DNA of 6,120 bases from Acetobacteraceae bacterium. Its GTDB lineage: Bacteria > Pseudomonadota > Alphaproteobacteria > Acetobacterales > Acetobacteraceae. Position 1 is the stretch's first letter; every line of letters starts with the position of its first letter. The stretch covers positions 1 through 6,120 of the forward strand of contig JAFAHH010000874.1 of the NCBI GenBank assembly GCA_019237355.1, given 5' to 3'. Positions 1-6,098 of this stretch are shown piece by piece. The notes under the pieces are model-generated. The model ran no database searches, was not told the DNA's origin, and saw nothing but the letters and a program-made list of their open reading frames with translations. Both the position numbers and the translations under genes were made by a program.

Positions 1-2
1 GC

Positions 3-260
3 CGGCCATTATTGTTGCAGGCCATTGCCCGGCAGACGCGCCATGCTGGGCAGACCAAGCTCACCGTCAGCAGCACGCATGGTGAGCGGCATCAGGCGCG
101 GCGCGCCTATTTGCGCATTGCCCGCTTCTTTGCTGCGTTACGAGAAAAAGCGGAGCAGTTGGATCCGGTGCAGCGCTGGTATCACATTCTCAGCGAGGCG
201 CTCCGCAGGTTCCTGAAAGGTCGCCAGCTGGTCCCGCCAGCACGCCTTGAACCGGCCTGA
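3..260 (+). CDS. 3' end of an unidentified protein (partial at the left edge)
   Basis: The frame is already open at the window edge and ends at TGA 258-260, leaving 85 visible codons. No ATG lies in frame; the only possible starts are TTG codons at 12 and 15, so the gene most likely begins upstream of the window. The visible part is basic and looks alpha-helical, with an aromatic/Arg-rich stretch (RAYLRIARFFAALREKAEQL) followed by a helix around QRWYHILSEALRRFLKGR. Codon third positions are mostly G or C, as expected for a real gene in this genome. I do not recognise the family. A DNA-binding or mobile-element protein is possible from the charge alone, but nothing specific supports that. There is no clear link to the HupE remnant about 70 nt downstream. 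Confidence 0.4.
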   Translation, partial: RPLLLQAIARQTRHAGQTKLTVSSTHGERHQARRAYLRIARFFAALREKAEQLDPVQRWYHILSEALRRFLKGRQLVPPARLEPA

Positions 261-331
261 ATTTACTCACGACGATTGCAAACCCGCGAAAAAAATCAGA
301 TCACGTTCAGCTCAACTCCCGGATTTAGGTT

Positions 332-602
332 CATGGGTTTGGCTTTGCCGACGCCCTCGATCAGTTCGCGCTCCCGCGGGCGGCATTGTCGGAGGCGCTC
401 GCCGCTTTCAATGTCGGGGTGGAGATAGGCCAGGTCATAGTCGTGTCCCTGATCTTTCCTACGCTGTACCTGCTCGACTGGACGGCTGCGGGCCCCACAC
501 CAAGGACCCGTATCGCGGGCCCCGGCGGCCGTCTACGTTTGCTCGGGGGCGATCGCTTTGACGGGGTGCTATTGGTTGGTATCGCGCACAGTGTTTGCCT
601 GA
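332..602 (+). pseudogene. HupE/UreJ_2-type membrane protein remnant, 5'-truncated and frameshifted
   Basis: Reading from 332, the frame gives HGFGFADALDQF, then AFNVGVEIGQVIVV and a hydrophobic run ending LYLLDW at about 481. This is the pattern of the C-terminal half of HupE/UreJ_2 proteins (HGFGFA, then FNxGVExGQ, then a membrane helix). The codon two before HGFGFA is TAG (326-328), so the N-terminal helices are absent and no start exists. After LLDW this frame turns non-hydrophobic. The expected last helix appears in another frame (positions 507-602) as APAAVYVCSGAIALTGCYWL, ending in VFA and TGA at 600-602. One inserted base, or two lost, between about 482 and 510 explains this. HupE/UreJ relatives are integral membrane proteins, and some are nickel permeases of hydrogenase or urease clusters; no such cluster is visible here. 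The 3' end overlaps the minus-strand YbaK gene by about 34 nt, tail to tail. Confidence 0.85.
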
Positions 603-1084
603 TCGGCAGCCGGATCGAAGCTAACCCGGGCGATCCGGGCTCGCGTCATTGCGGCGAGTTCGCTGGGCGTCGTTCGGAACATGTGCCGGGGCGACCCGGC
701 CGCCGCCCAAATGACCTCGGCCCGGAGCAATGCCTCATCGAGCAGCGTTGTCGGCGGCGAGACATGGCCGATTGGGGCCACACCCCCCGCGGCGAATCCG
801 GTTACTTCCCGCAGCCAATCGGGATGTGCGCGCTGCAGTTCCTGACCGAGCATCCCGGCGACGGCCGCCATATCCACTAAACGGGCCCCCATGGTAATGA
901 CGAGTATTGCCTGGTCGCCTGCGCGGAACACGATGCATTTGGCGATCTGCGCGGGGTCGCAGCCGAGCACCGCCGCCGCTTCGGCCGCCGTACGGGTAGG
1001 TTCGGCGAAGGCCAAGATCGTGTCCGGATGACCAGCCGCAGCTAAAGCAGCCCGAACCCGTTCGACCGACTTGCCCTTGGCCAT
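569..1084 (-). CDS. YbaK/EbsC-family aminoacyl-tRNA deacylase (editing domain protein)
   Basis: A 171-residue protein spanning one YbaK/aaRS-editing domain, the usual length for this free-standing family. Members hydrolyse mischarged aminoacyl-tRNAs in the cytoplasm, such as Cys- or Ala-tRNA(Pro), to protect translation fidelity. Family features visible: a T-x-x-A-A-x-x-L-G segment (about residues 32-41), the conserved lysine in IAKCIVF (K49), a strand-rich block with RLVDMAAVAGMLG (68-80), the glycine loop and histidine in TGFAAGGVAPIGH (95-107), and AAAGSPRHMFR (127-137). The sequence does not reveal which amino acid it edits. The start ATG (1084-1082) fits the family N-terminus (KSVERVRAAL), though no strong Shine-Dalgarno precedes it. 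It lies 10 nt after the YbhB stop, so the two are probably co-transcribed and perhaps translationally coupled. The reading frame is intact. Confidence 0.93.
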   Translation of the reverse strand: MAKGKSVERVRAALAAAGHPDTILAFAEPTRTAAEAAAVLGCDPAQIAKCIVFRAGDQAILVITMGARLVDMAAVAGMLGQELQRAHPDWLREVTGFAAGGVAPIGHVSPPTTLLDEALLRAEVIWAAAGSPRHMFRTTPSELAAMTRARIARVSFDPAADQANTVRDTNQ

Positions 1085-1094
1085 CAGCCGGAAA

Positions 1095-1547
1095 TCACCG
1101 CGAGTAAGTTCCGATTAGCTCGCCTGTACCGAGCGAGCGCGCAATAGAAGCCGCCGCCACATCTCGCGCTCGGGCGCCGGCCGGGACCGGAAGCTTGTTC
1201 ACACGAAGCGCATAGAGTGTGAAGAGATATCGGTGCGGACCATGCCCAGGTGGCGGGCAGGGCCCGCTATACCCCGGCCGCCCGAAATCATTGACAGCTT
1301 GGGGCGGGGCAGGCTTGAAAGGTGGCCAGCCCTCGGCCAGGCCCGTCGTGCTCGGCGGCATATCGTAGATGGCCCAGTGATAGAACGTCCCGCCGGGTGC
1401 GTCAGGATCGGCGCAGATCAGGGCGAAGCTTCGGGTTTCGGGCGGGGCGCCCGACCATGCGAGCGGCGGCGACAAATTCTGGCCATCGCAGGTGAACTGC
1501 TTCGGGATGACACTGCCGGGTTGGAAAGCGTAGCTTGCAACGCGCAT
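1095..1547 (-). CDS. YbhB/YbcL family (PEBP, Raf-kinase-inhibitor-like) protein
   Basis: A complete 150-residue protein of the bacterial phosphatidylethanolamine-binding-protein fold. The diagnostic motifs are present: TCDGQNLSPPLAW (residues 19-31), the ligand-pocket signature DPDAPGGTFYHWAIYDMP (47-64), and the second conserved segment NDFGRPGYSGPCPPPGHGPH (86-105) followed by RYLFTLYAL. The length and the N-terminus (SYAFQPGSVIPKQF) match the family, supporting the ATG at 1547-1545. There is no signal peptide, so it is probably cytoplasmic. The biochemical role of bacterial members is poorly defined; the fold suggests a small anionic ligand. It is the first gene of a two-gene unit with the YbaK-type deacylase. 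Its upstream 100 nt show no obvious Shine-Dalgarno or promoter. Confidence 0.95.
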   Translation of the reverse strand: MRVASYAFQPGSVIPKQFTCDGQNLSPPLAWSGAPPETRSFALICADPDAPGGTFYHWAIYDMPPSTTGLAEGWPPFKPAPPQAVNDFGRPGYSGPCPPPGHGPHRYLFTLYALRVNKLPVPAGARARDVAAASIARSLGTGELIGTYSR

Positions 1548-2129
1548 GAGGGCTAGATTGGCATTGCGACGTGGTGTTCACCAGCCCGAACCGGATGCAG
1601 TGCCGGAAGAAGGGATCCAGCGGTCGGTTCCGCCCATCAGACCAGCCGAGGCACCCGGGGACCAACAGCAGCGTGCAATTAATTGCACTCAATGCTGTGG
1701 CGGCCCCGAGGGGGCGTCATTTGGCGGTGAGGATTCAGTTCGCCATTGTAGGGGAGATTGGCGCGCCTTTGCTATGCAGATTCGGCCCGATTCTGCGGAG
1801 ATCAAAGCCCTCAAGCCTTGCCAGCAGGCCGCCGGCTCTGCACCCGTTGGGTCGAGCGCCGCGGCCGTCTGAAGGCGCATGCGCTCTGATTAGATCGGGC
1901 TCGATTCACTATCCCCAACCCGATGATCGCCGCCGAGGTCTGACTTCGAAACGATCTTGCCGCCGGCGTCCCGGAACTGGTCTATTGTGACGTTAGCATG
2001 ACATTTGGAATAGGATCCGGTTCTAGCCTGAATACGTACAGCCCAATTCGAGTCGATCTATACAGCTGTGCTATAGTCCACGATGTGATGCCCGCACCTG
2101 ATCCGGCCCCTACTGTCAGAGGTCCAGGC
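1548..2129. other. gene-poor stretch (about 580 nt)
   Basis: This interval separates the divergent YbhB gene (minus) and the first lipoprotein gene (plus). Open frames exist on both strands, but their translations are Arg/Pro/Ser-rich, show no domain pattern, and look like chance frames in GC-rich DNA. A small AT-richer patch around 1676-1690 and the block 1990-2090 are the likeliest places for promoters. No convincing paired -35/-10 element, terminator, RNA gene or repeat was found. It could be the eroded remains of a lost gene. Confidence 0.5.
2118..2122 (+). promoter_or_regulatory. ribosome binding site fixing the lipoprotein start
   Basis: AGAGG lies 7 nt before ATG 2130. It decides between this start and in-frame codons further upstream (from 1998), and it leaves a proper lipoprotein signal peptide at the N-terminus. 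Confidence 0.65.
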
Positions 2130-2588
2130 ATGAGATTGACGGCGATAAGGATCGCTCCACCGGCCCTATCCCTTCTCGTACTTGGCTGCGGCCAGAATAT
2201 TGTGACGCCGATGGAAGCCGAGGCACTAGCGCCGCCACCAAACCTGGTGGGCGAAGTCACAACGACACGGCAATCGATGGCGTCCTCCGCCGGGTCCGGA
2301 AGTTTCAATCCCTCGTCCGGAAGCCTCAATGGCGCCTATCGCGGGTTTGGCCGGGTCGTCCGCAATCCGGGCGGCACGTGCCAGACCGGGATGCCGGTGT
2401 ACGGGATGCAAGTCTCGGGGGACCGGGTCCATTTCGGCTCGTTCAACGGTACGATCCAGCCGAATGGTGTGGTGGAGATGGAGTATGGGCGGAATTGGGT
2501 GATTGGCCGTTTCGACGGGCCCCATTTCGTCGGACGCTGGATCAATCCAGCGTGCTCGTACGAGCTGACATTAAGTCGGGAAAGCTAG
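2130..2588 (+). CDS. small predicted lipoprotein of unrecognised family
   Basis: A 152-residue protein. It begins MRLTAIRIAPPALSLLVLGC: a basic n-region, a hydrophobic core and a lipobox (V-L-G-C, Cys20), so it should be exported and lipid-anchored. The mature part starts with a flexible Ala/Pro/Ser linker (about residues 24-70) containing a short tandem repeat. A compact C-terminal domain follows (about 70-150), rich in Gly, aromatic and beta-prone residues, with repeating G-x-F/x-G and GRFDG / VGRW turns. Two cysteines, C84 (GGTCQ) and C142 (ACSYE), bracket this domain and could form a disulfide in the periplasm. I do not recognise the family; a small beta-sheet envelope protein is the most that can be said. 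The MFS gene starts 74 nt after its stop on the same strand, so shared transcription is possible. Confidence 0.8.
   Translation: MRLTAIRIAPPALSLLVLGCGQNIVTPMEAEALAPPPNLVGEVTTTRQSMASSAGSGSFNPSSGSLNGAYRGFGRVVRNPGGTCQTGMPVYGMQVSGDRVHFGSFNGTIQPNGVVEMEYGRNWVIGRFDGPHFVGRWINPACSYELTLSRES
2294..2335 (+). repeat. imperfect 21-bp tandem duplication inside the lipoprotein gene
   Basis: The units 2294-2314 and 2315-2335 agree at 16 of 21 positions. Both begin GTCCGGAAG and share TCAAT at the same offset. The unit is 7 codons long and encodes the linker pair SGSFNP / SGSLNG, so the reading frame is kept. It lies in the low-complexity linker between the lipid anchor and the C-terminal domain. Confidence 0.7.
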
Positions 2589-2662
2589 GAGCATGCGGAT
2601 TCGCGCCCGGATCAAACGGCTTGCTGGCGCTGACGGCGATCTTCCAAACGGCTCGGCGCGGG

Positions 2663-3874
2663 ATGGTAAGCGACTGTGCCGATGGTGAAGGGCGCTGGCT
2701 GGCGCAGCGTCGCGCTTGGCTGACGGCTGCCATGCTTTTTCTTTTCATGCTGATCAACTTCGCGGACAAGGCCGTCCTCGGCCTTTCTGCCGTGCCTATC
2801 ATGCGCGAGCTCGGGCTGAACCACGCGCAGTTCGGTCTCATCGGTACAAGCTTCTTCGCGTTCTTCTCGATCGCCGGGGCCTGCACCGGATTGCTGGTTA
2901 GCCGTATGATTGCGAACCGGGTCGCGCTTGGTCTTGACGAAGGCCCCGCGTACCCGGTGGCCTTGCATGCAGCCTACAAATGGTTCCCCGACAACCGTCG
3001 GCCGCTGCCCACGAGTCTCATCGCCATCGGCGTGGCAGTTGGAACCGGCGTCGTGGCACCCGCGATTGTCTGGGTGATCCACACCTACTCATGGCATGCA
3101 GCATTTGCTGTTCTCGGCGTTGTCGGGCTCCTCTGGTGCGTCGTGTGGGTCTCGTTTGGCCGGGAGGGACGGCTCGTCGCCAACAGCGAGTTTGGGGCGG
3201 GTGGTAACGAGAGGCATGTACCGTACAGCCAGCTTTTGCTTAGCCGAACCGTGATCGGACGCGTGTTGAGCGAATTTTCGGCGTACTGGCTTCTGACGAT
3301 CGCGGTCGTCTGGCTGCCGGCTTACCTCGAGAAAGGCCGCGGCTACTCGGCCGCCCAGACCGGGTGGATGGTCACTCTGCCGCCGCTGTGCCAAATCCTT
3401 TTGACGCCAACCGTGTGCTGGATATCAGAGCTCTTGAGGCGCAGCGGACTATCCAGCAGGCTTTCCCGCGGTTTCGTCTCGGCTGTTTGTGTCTTCATTG
3501 CGGGGCTGATGACGACGCTCCTGCCGCTATCACATGGACCGGTTCTGCCCATTGTTTGCACCGCGCTGGCGTTCTCGGCCGGCACGATTATCTTCTCCCT
3601 CGGACCCGTAATGATTGCCGAGCTGACGTCCGTTCAGCAGCGTGGCACTATGCTGGGGATAAACAATGCTATCGCCACATTGGCCGGGCCCTTGGCTCCA
3701 ATGGTTATGGGCTTCGTCATTGATGCTGGATCGAACGCAGTCCACGGTTATCGGACCGCTTTTGTCGTCGCCGGCGCTTGCGTGACGGCCGGAGCACTGG
3801 TCAGCCTAGCCCTGATCAACCCGGAAGCTGATCTGAGAAGGACGGCGCAAGAGGGTGAGGTTTTGCGGGCCTAA
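2663..3874 (+). CDS. MFS transporter, ACS (anion:cation symporter)-like, apparently lacking TM3
   Basis: From ATG 2663 this is 403 residues, somewhat shorter than usual for ACS-type MFS porters (about 430-450). The N-terminus shows TM1 (LFLFMLINFADKAVLGLSAV), TM2 (about 56-79) and the ACS-like segment ALGLDEGPAYPVALHAAYKW before TM5 (118-139) and TM6. A hydrophilic central loop (about 167-195) is followed by six C-domain helices, ending with TM12 at about 363-385. Relatives carry organic anions such as sugar acids or aromatic acids with protons; the substrate here cannot be read. Odd point: TM2 ends GLLVSR and the protein passes straight to MIANRVALG, the entry to TM4. The TM2-TM3 loop (MFS motif A) and TM3, about 25-30 residues, are missing in frame, leaving eleven helices. 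It may therefore be non-functional. No clear ribosome site precedes 2663; TTG 2621 is another possible start. Confidence 0.88.
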   Translation: MVSDCADGEGRWLAQRRAWLTAAMLFLFMLINFADKAVLGLSAVPIMRELGLNHAQFGLIGTSFFAFFSIAGACTGLLVSRMIANRVALGLDEGPAYPVALHAAYKWFPDNRRPLPTSLIAIGVAVGTGVVAPAIVWVIHTYSWHAAFAVLGVVGLLWCVVWVSFGREGRLVANSEFGAGGNERHVPYSQLLLSRTVIGRVLSEFSAYWLLTIAVVWLPAYLEKGRGYSAAQTGWMVTLPPLCQILLTPTVCWISELLRRSGLSSRLSRGFVSAVCVFIAGLMTTLLPLSHGPVLPIVCTALAFSAGTIIFSLGPVMIAELTSVQQRGTMLGINNAIATLAGPLAPMVMGFVIDAGSNAVHGYRTAFVVAGACVTAGALVSLALINPEADLRRTAQEGEVLRA

Positions 3875-4052
3875 CGGCACGGGAGCGATCCAACTCTGCC
3901 GCATCTTTGTCGAATCCGCATAGCGCAGCGCGGGTCTTTGTCTAGACTCGAGAGCGGCAGTAGGTGACCCGTCCTCAATCGAGCCCTTGAAAATGCTCGC
4001 AAGGGGACCGCGAGGCGGCGGACCAAGCAGGCTTTCCCCCGGAGGCTTTTCG
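3875..4052. other. convergent intergenic spacer with one weak hairpin
   Basis: The spacer lies between the MFS stop (plus) and the second lipoprotein stop (minus). CCCTTG (3984-3989) pairs with CAAGGG (4000-4005) across a 10-nt loop. There is no T-run on either side, so a bidirectional intrinsic terminator is only a weak possibility. Nothing else stands out. Confidence 0.3.
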
Positions 4053-4526
4053 CTATTGCATGCTGATGACTATGGCGTCACCCCCGAGAGTGAGCATCAG
4101 CCCTTCGCGCTTCGCCCTGAGATGCATGACGACGCCGCTGTTGTTCTGGAGCCAGAGATCGCCGCGGCTCGTAGCACCAATCACAAACCCGGTGCTGCCC
4201 TGGGCATAAGCCCCTGGGAACAGAGTGACGTTTGGCAGATTATAGACGTCGCCCTTCGCATCGATCGTGGACGCGCCGATGCCCCCGACACCCAGACCGG
4301 CGATTCTGAACGGGTAGGTGCGGCCGTGATAGAACAGCGTTCCGCTTCCGCCCCCCGCATTGCCAATATAGGCCGCTTGGACCTCGTGCATCTCCACCGT
4401 GCCGTCTGGCGGCATGCCTTGGTATTGGGTGTACGGCCCCGGCGTCTGCTGGCTGCAAGCGGCAAGGCCCAGCATCGCGGCTGCGAACAGCATGGTTTTC
4501 GTTGAGGAACTTTCCGGTTGCAGCAT
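4053..4526 (-). CDS. small conserved-looking lipoprotein, function unknown
   Basis: A 157-residue protein. The ATG at 4526-4524 is chosen over upstream in-frame codons (to 4610) because a strong Shine-Dalgarno precedes it and because it yields a lipoprotein signal: SSSTK, then MLFAAAMLGLAAC with lipobox L-A-A-C at Cys24. The mature part has a short Gln/Pro/Gly linker (25-42). A Gly-rich, beta-prone domain follows, with the successive blocks GGSGTLFYHGRTYPFRIAGL, GVGGIGASTIDAKGDVYNL, FPGAYAQGSTGFVIGATSRG, DLWLQNNSGVVMHLRAKREG and LMLTLGGDAIVISM. Strands alternating with Gly turns suggest a small beta-barrel or sandwich in the periplasm. The motif order resembles uncharacterised proteobacterial proteins I have seen, but I cannot name the family with certainty. 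The frame is intact. It is not related by eye to the lipoprotein at 2130-2588. Confidence 0.85.
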   Translation of the reverse strand: MLQPESSSTKTMLFAAAMLGLAACSQQTPGPYTQYQGMPPDGTVEMHEVQAAYIGNAGGGSGTLFYHGRTYPFRIAGLGVGGIGASTIDAKGDVYNLPNVTLFPGAYAQGSTGFVIGATSRGDLWLQNNSGVVMHLRAKREGLMLTLGGDAIVISMQ

Positions 4527-4535
4527 GTTTGTTTG

Positions 4536-4544
4536 CCTCCCCTC
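4536..4544 (-). promoter_or_regulatory. strong Shine-Dalgarno for the minus-strand lipoprotein
   Basis: On the minus strand this reads GAGGGGAGG, followed by a 9-nt spacer and ATG at 4526. It is the best ribosome site in the window and settles the start of the lipoprotein gene. Confidence 0.75.
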
Positions 4545-5011
4545 ATTCCAATGCAAGCGGATTCTCCAGATTGGCCATTCCCGCGTCGCCGAACCCCGCA
4601 GTTGCGACACAGCAGATACCTACACTTACTCCTCCACCGTACCAGGCGCTATCCTAGGCAACCGGGGCGGGGCCAAGACTGATGGCCTTGTGGGTGAATG
4701 GGCGCAGCATACACCGCGATACGGCGAGCATGCGGTTGGGCTGTGGTCCGCGGGACCCGGGTGCAGTTATCCGAAACTTTCGAGCGCGCGAAATCGATCT
4801 ACAGGCCCACCCGCGCGGTGACTGGCTTAGGCTAGACTAAGACTAGCGTGCCTGCCCCATCGAGACGATCTACTCCCCTAACTCTGTAACTCGCCAGCTC
4901 AAGTCGCAATGTAGACCGGCCACCGACCCTGACAGCGGCGGGTGGCGAGCCTATCTTCGACCCAAACGCAATAGGGGTTCGCCATGCTCAATCCAGCTCC
5001 GCCGCTGCCGC
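4545..5011. other. gene-poor spacer between the lipoprotein and the hydrolase remnant
   Basis: Open frames exist on both strands, but none shows a domain pattern, signal peptide or ribosome site. A small inverted repeat GCTAG (4831-4835) / CTAGC (4843-4847) has a 7-nt loop and lies in an AT-richer patch; its role is unknown. The plus-strand frame of the downstream hydrolase is open from 4847 (after TAG 4844-4846), but hydrolase-like sequence appears only from about 5012. The promoter of the lipoprotein gene should be in the first 100 nt of this spacer on the minus strand, though I see no convincing hexamers. Confidence 0.45.
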
Positions 5012-5917
5012 TGGGCCACGCTTGAGAATCTCGATTCGGGCTGCGCCGCAGTCGCCCAGGGTACAGCGGCGCCCCTGAACCTTGCCGCGAGCCCGGACCG
5101 CTGCAACGCGCTTGCTGTCCAGGGCTTGCTGTCTGCAACCACCGCTGCCGGACAGGCTGCCGAGGCGCAGGCTCCTCTCAACCAGTACGGCTTGTTGCCC
5201 GAGCAGAATTTTGTCTCGCCATCGCACTGGTTTGCCTATGTGTACCAGGCAACGCTATTCGGGACAAGCAACGGCATCCCGCCGACCGGCGGCGTTAATC
5301 TGATTAACAATCTCGCACCGGGAGGTCCGAAGGAGGACCGCGCTTCCACGCCCGACCAGGATTTGCGGGGGGCGCTCTGCCTGCGGGGCCTGGCGCGAGA
5401 TGTCCTGGTTGGGTCGGCGCCGGCCGAGCTCTCCCCGGCACAGCCGGGACAGGCGGCGCGGGTCGCGCGTGGTGTCGCCGATGTTCTCGCCACCGGAAAC
5501 CTGCATGGCGTCCCGGCCGTCTACGCCTCTGGCCGCGACGACGCGACTCTGCCGCCCAACTTCACAGGCCGCGCCTATTACGGACTGAACCAGCTTGTTG
5601 AAGGCGGCCGTAGCAACCTACGTTTCTATGAGGTTACGAACGCGCAACACCTGGACACTCTGAACCAGTATCCCGGCTTCAACAGCACGCTCATCCCGCT
5701 GCACCGCTACTTTATCCAGGTGATGGATCTGATGTACGCGCATCTGACCAGCGGTGCCCCGCTACCACCCAGCCAAGTGGTGCATACCATCCCGCGCGGG
5801 ACCGGCCCTTCGGGTGCGCCGCCGATCACCTATGCGAATGTGCCACCGATTGCCGCGAATCCGGGGCAAGATGCGCTGATTACCTTCGATGGTCGCACAT
5901 TGGAAATCCCGGACTGA
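5012..5917 (+). pseudogene. D-(-)-3-hydroxybutyrate oligomer hydrolase, C-terminal remnant with an internal deletion
   Basis: The translation matches the C-terminal part of the 3HBOH family, which cleaves soluble 3-hydroxybutyrate oligomers during PHB degradation. Recognisable blocks: WATLENLDSGCAAV (from 5012), NGIPPTGGVNLINN (about 5270-5310), RGALCLRGL, TGNLHGVPAVYASGRDD (from about 5492; D codons 5537 and 5540 are candidate catalytic Asp), GLNQLVEGGRSNLRFYEV, and TNAQHLD (His codon 5648-5650, likely catalytic). The C-terminus looks complete, ending at TGA 5915-5917. The N-terminal half, which carries the family's nucleophile serine, is absent. No ATG, GTG or TTG lies in frame between 4847 and TTG 5126, so there is no credible start. 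Around 5246-5255, AYVYQA runs straight into TLFGTSNGIPP; relatives have about 35-45 residues between these blocks, so an in-frame deletion is likely. An active enzyme is not expected. Confidence 0.85.
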
Positions 5918-5960
5918 TATGCCTCCGGCGCGGCCTCAATAGCGCGCGGTGATCAGATTT

Positions 5961-5984
5961 CGGCGGCGACATCCGGAACCGCCG
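5961..5984 (+). terminator. possible hairpin downstream of the hydrolase remnant
   Basis: CGGCGG (5961-5966) pairs with CCGCCG (5979-5984) around a 12-nt loop that contains the palindrome TCCGGA. It starts 43 nt after the hydrolase stop. There is no T-run after it, so it is a weak intrinsic-terminator candidate at best. Confidence 0.3.
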
Positions 5985-6004
5985 CCCCCGACCCCCTACA
6001 GCAA

Positions 6005-6041
6005 CATGACCTCAGGCCGAAGTCATGATGCTCTAGAGGTC
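6005..6041. repeat. overlapping inverted repeats
   Basis: CATGAC (6005-6010) pairs with GTCATG (6022-6027). GACCTC (6008-6013) pairs with GAGGTC (6036-6041). The left arms share three bases, so the two hairpins exclude each other. CTCTAGAG (6031-6038) is an extra small palindrome. The function is unknown. Confidence 0.5.
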
Positions 6042-6098
6042 TCGGTTTCCAGGGCGCGATTCAGGCTTTCCGCTGATCGAGACACCAACCCCGGGCCC

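Noticed and set aside
386..880. Long plus-strand ORF (164 codons) starting inside the HupE fragment
   Set aside because: Only its first about 32 codons are HupE-like. The rest runs antisense through the YbaK gene and loses any domain pattern after the frameshift.
1571..1990. Plus-strand 139-codon ORF in the gene-poor stretch
   Set aside because: The translation is Arg/Pro/Ser-rich without motifs, has no ribosome site, and overlaps equally long frames.
2072..2077. TATAGT as a -10 box for the lipoprotein/MFS pair
   Set aside because: It matches five of six -10 positions, but no acceptable -35 hexamer lies 16-19 nt upstream.
2378..2662. 5' extension of the MFS frame over the lipoprotein gene
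   Set aside because: It is out of frame with a well-supported lipoprotein, and the MFS family starts a few residues before TM1.
2593..2688. 31-codon ORF just after an AGGAG, possible leader peptide before the MFS gene
   Set aside because: The spacing between AGGAG and ATG is only 1 nt, and the peptide (Arg-rich) shows no leader or attenuator structure.
4399..4821. 140-codon plus-strand ORF beginning antisense to the second lipoprotein
   Set aside because: Its first part mirrors a convincing minus-strand gene, and the remainder has no domain or composition signal.
4899..5227. Several overlapping minus-strand ORFs (76-79 codons) opposite the start of the hydrolase remnant
   Set aside because: They are low-complexity, lack ribosome sites, and lie antisense to recognisable 3HBOH sequence.
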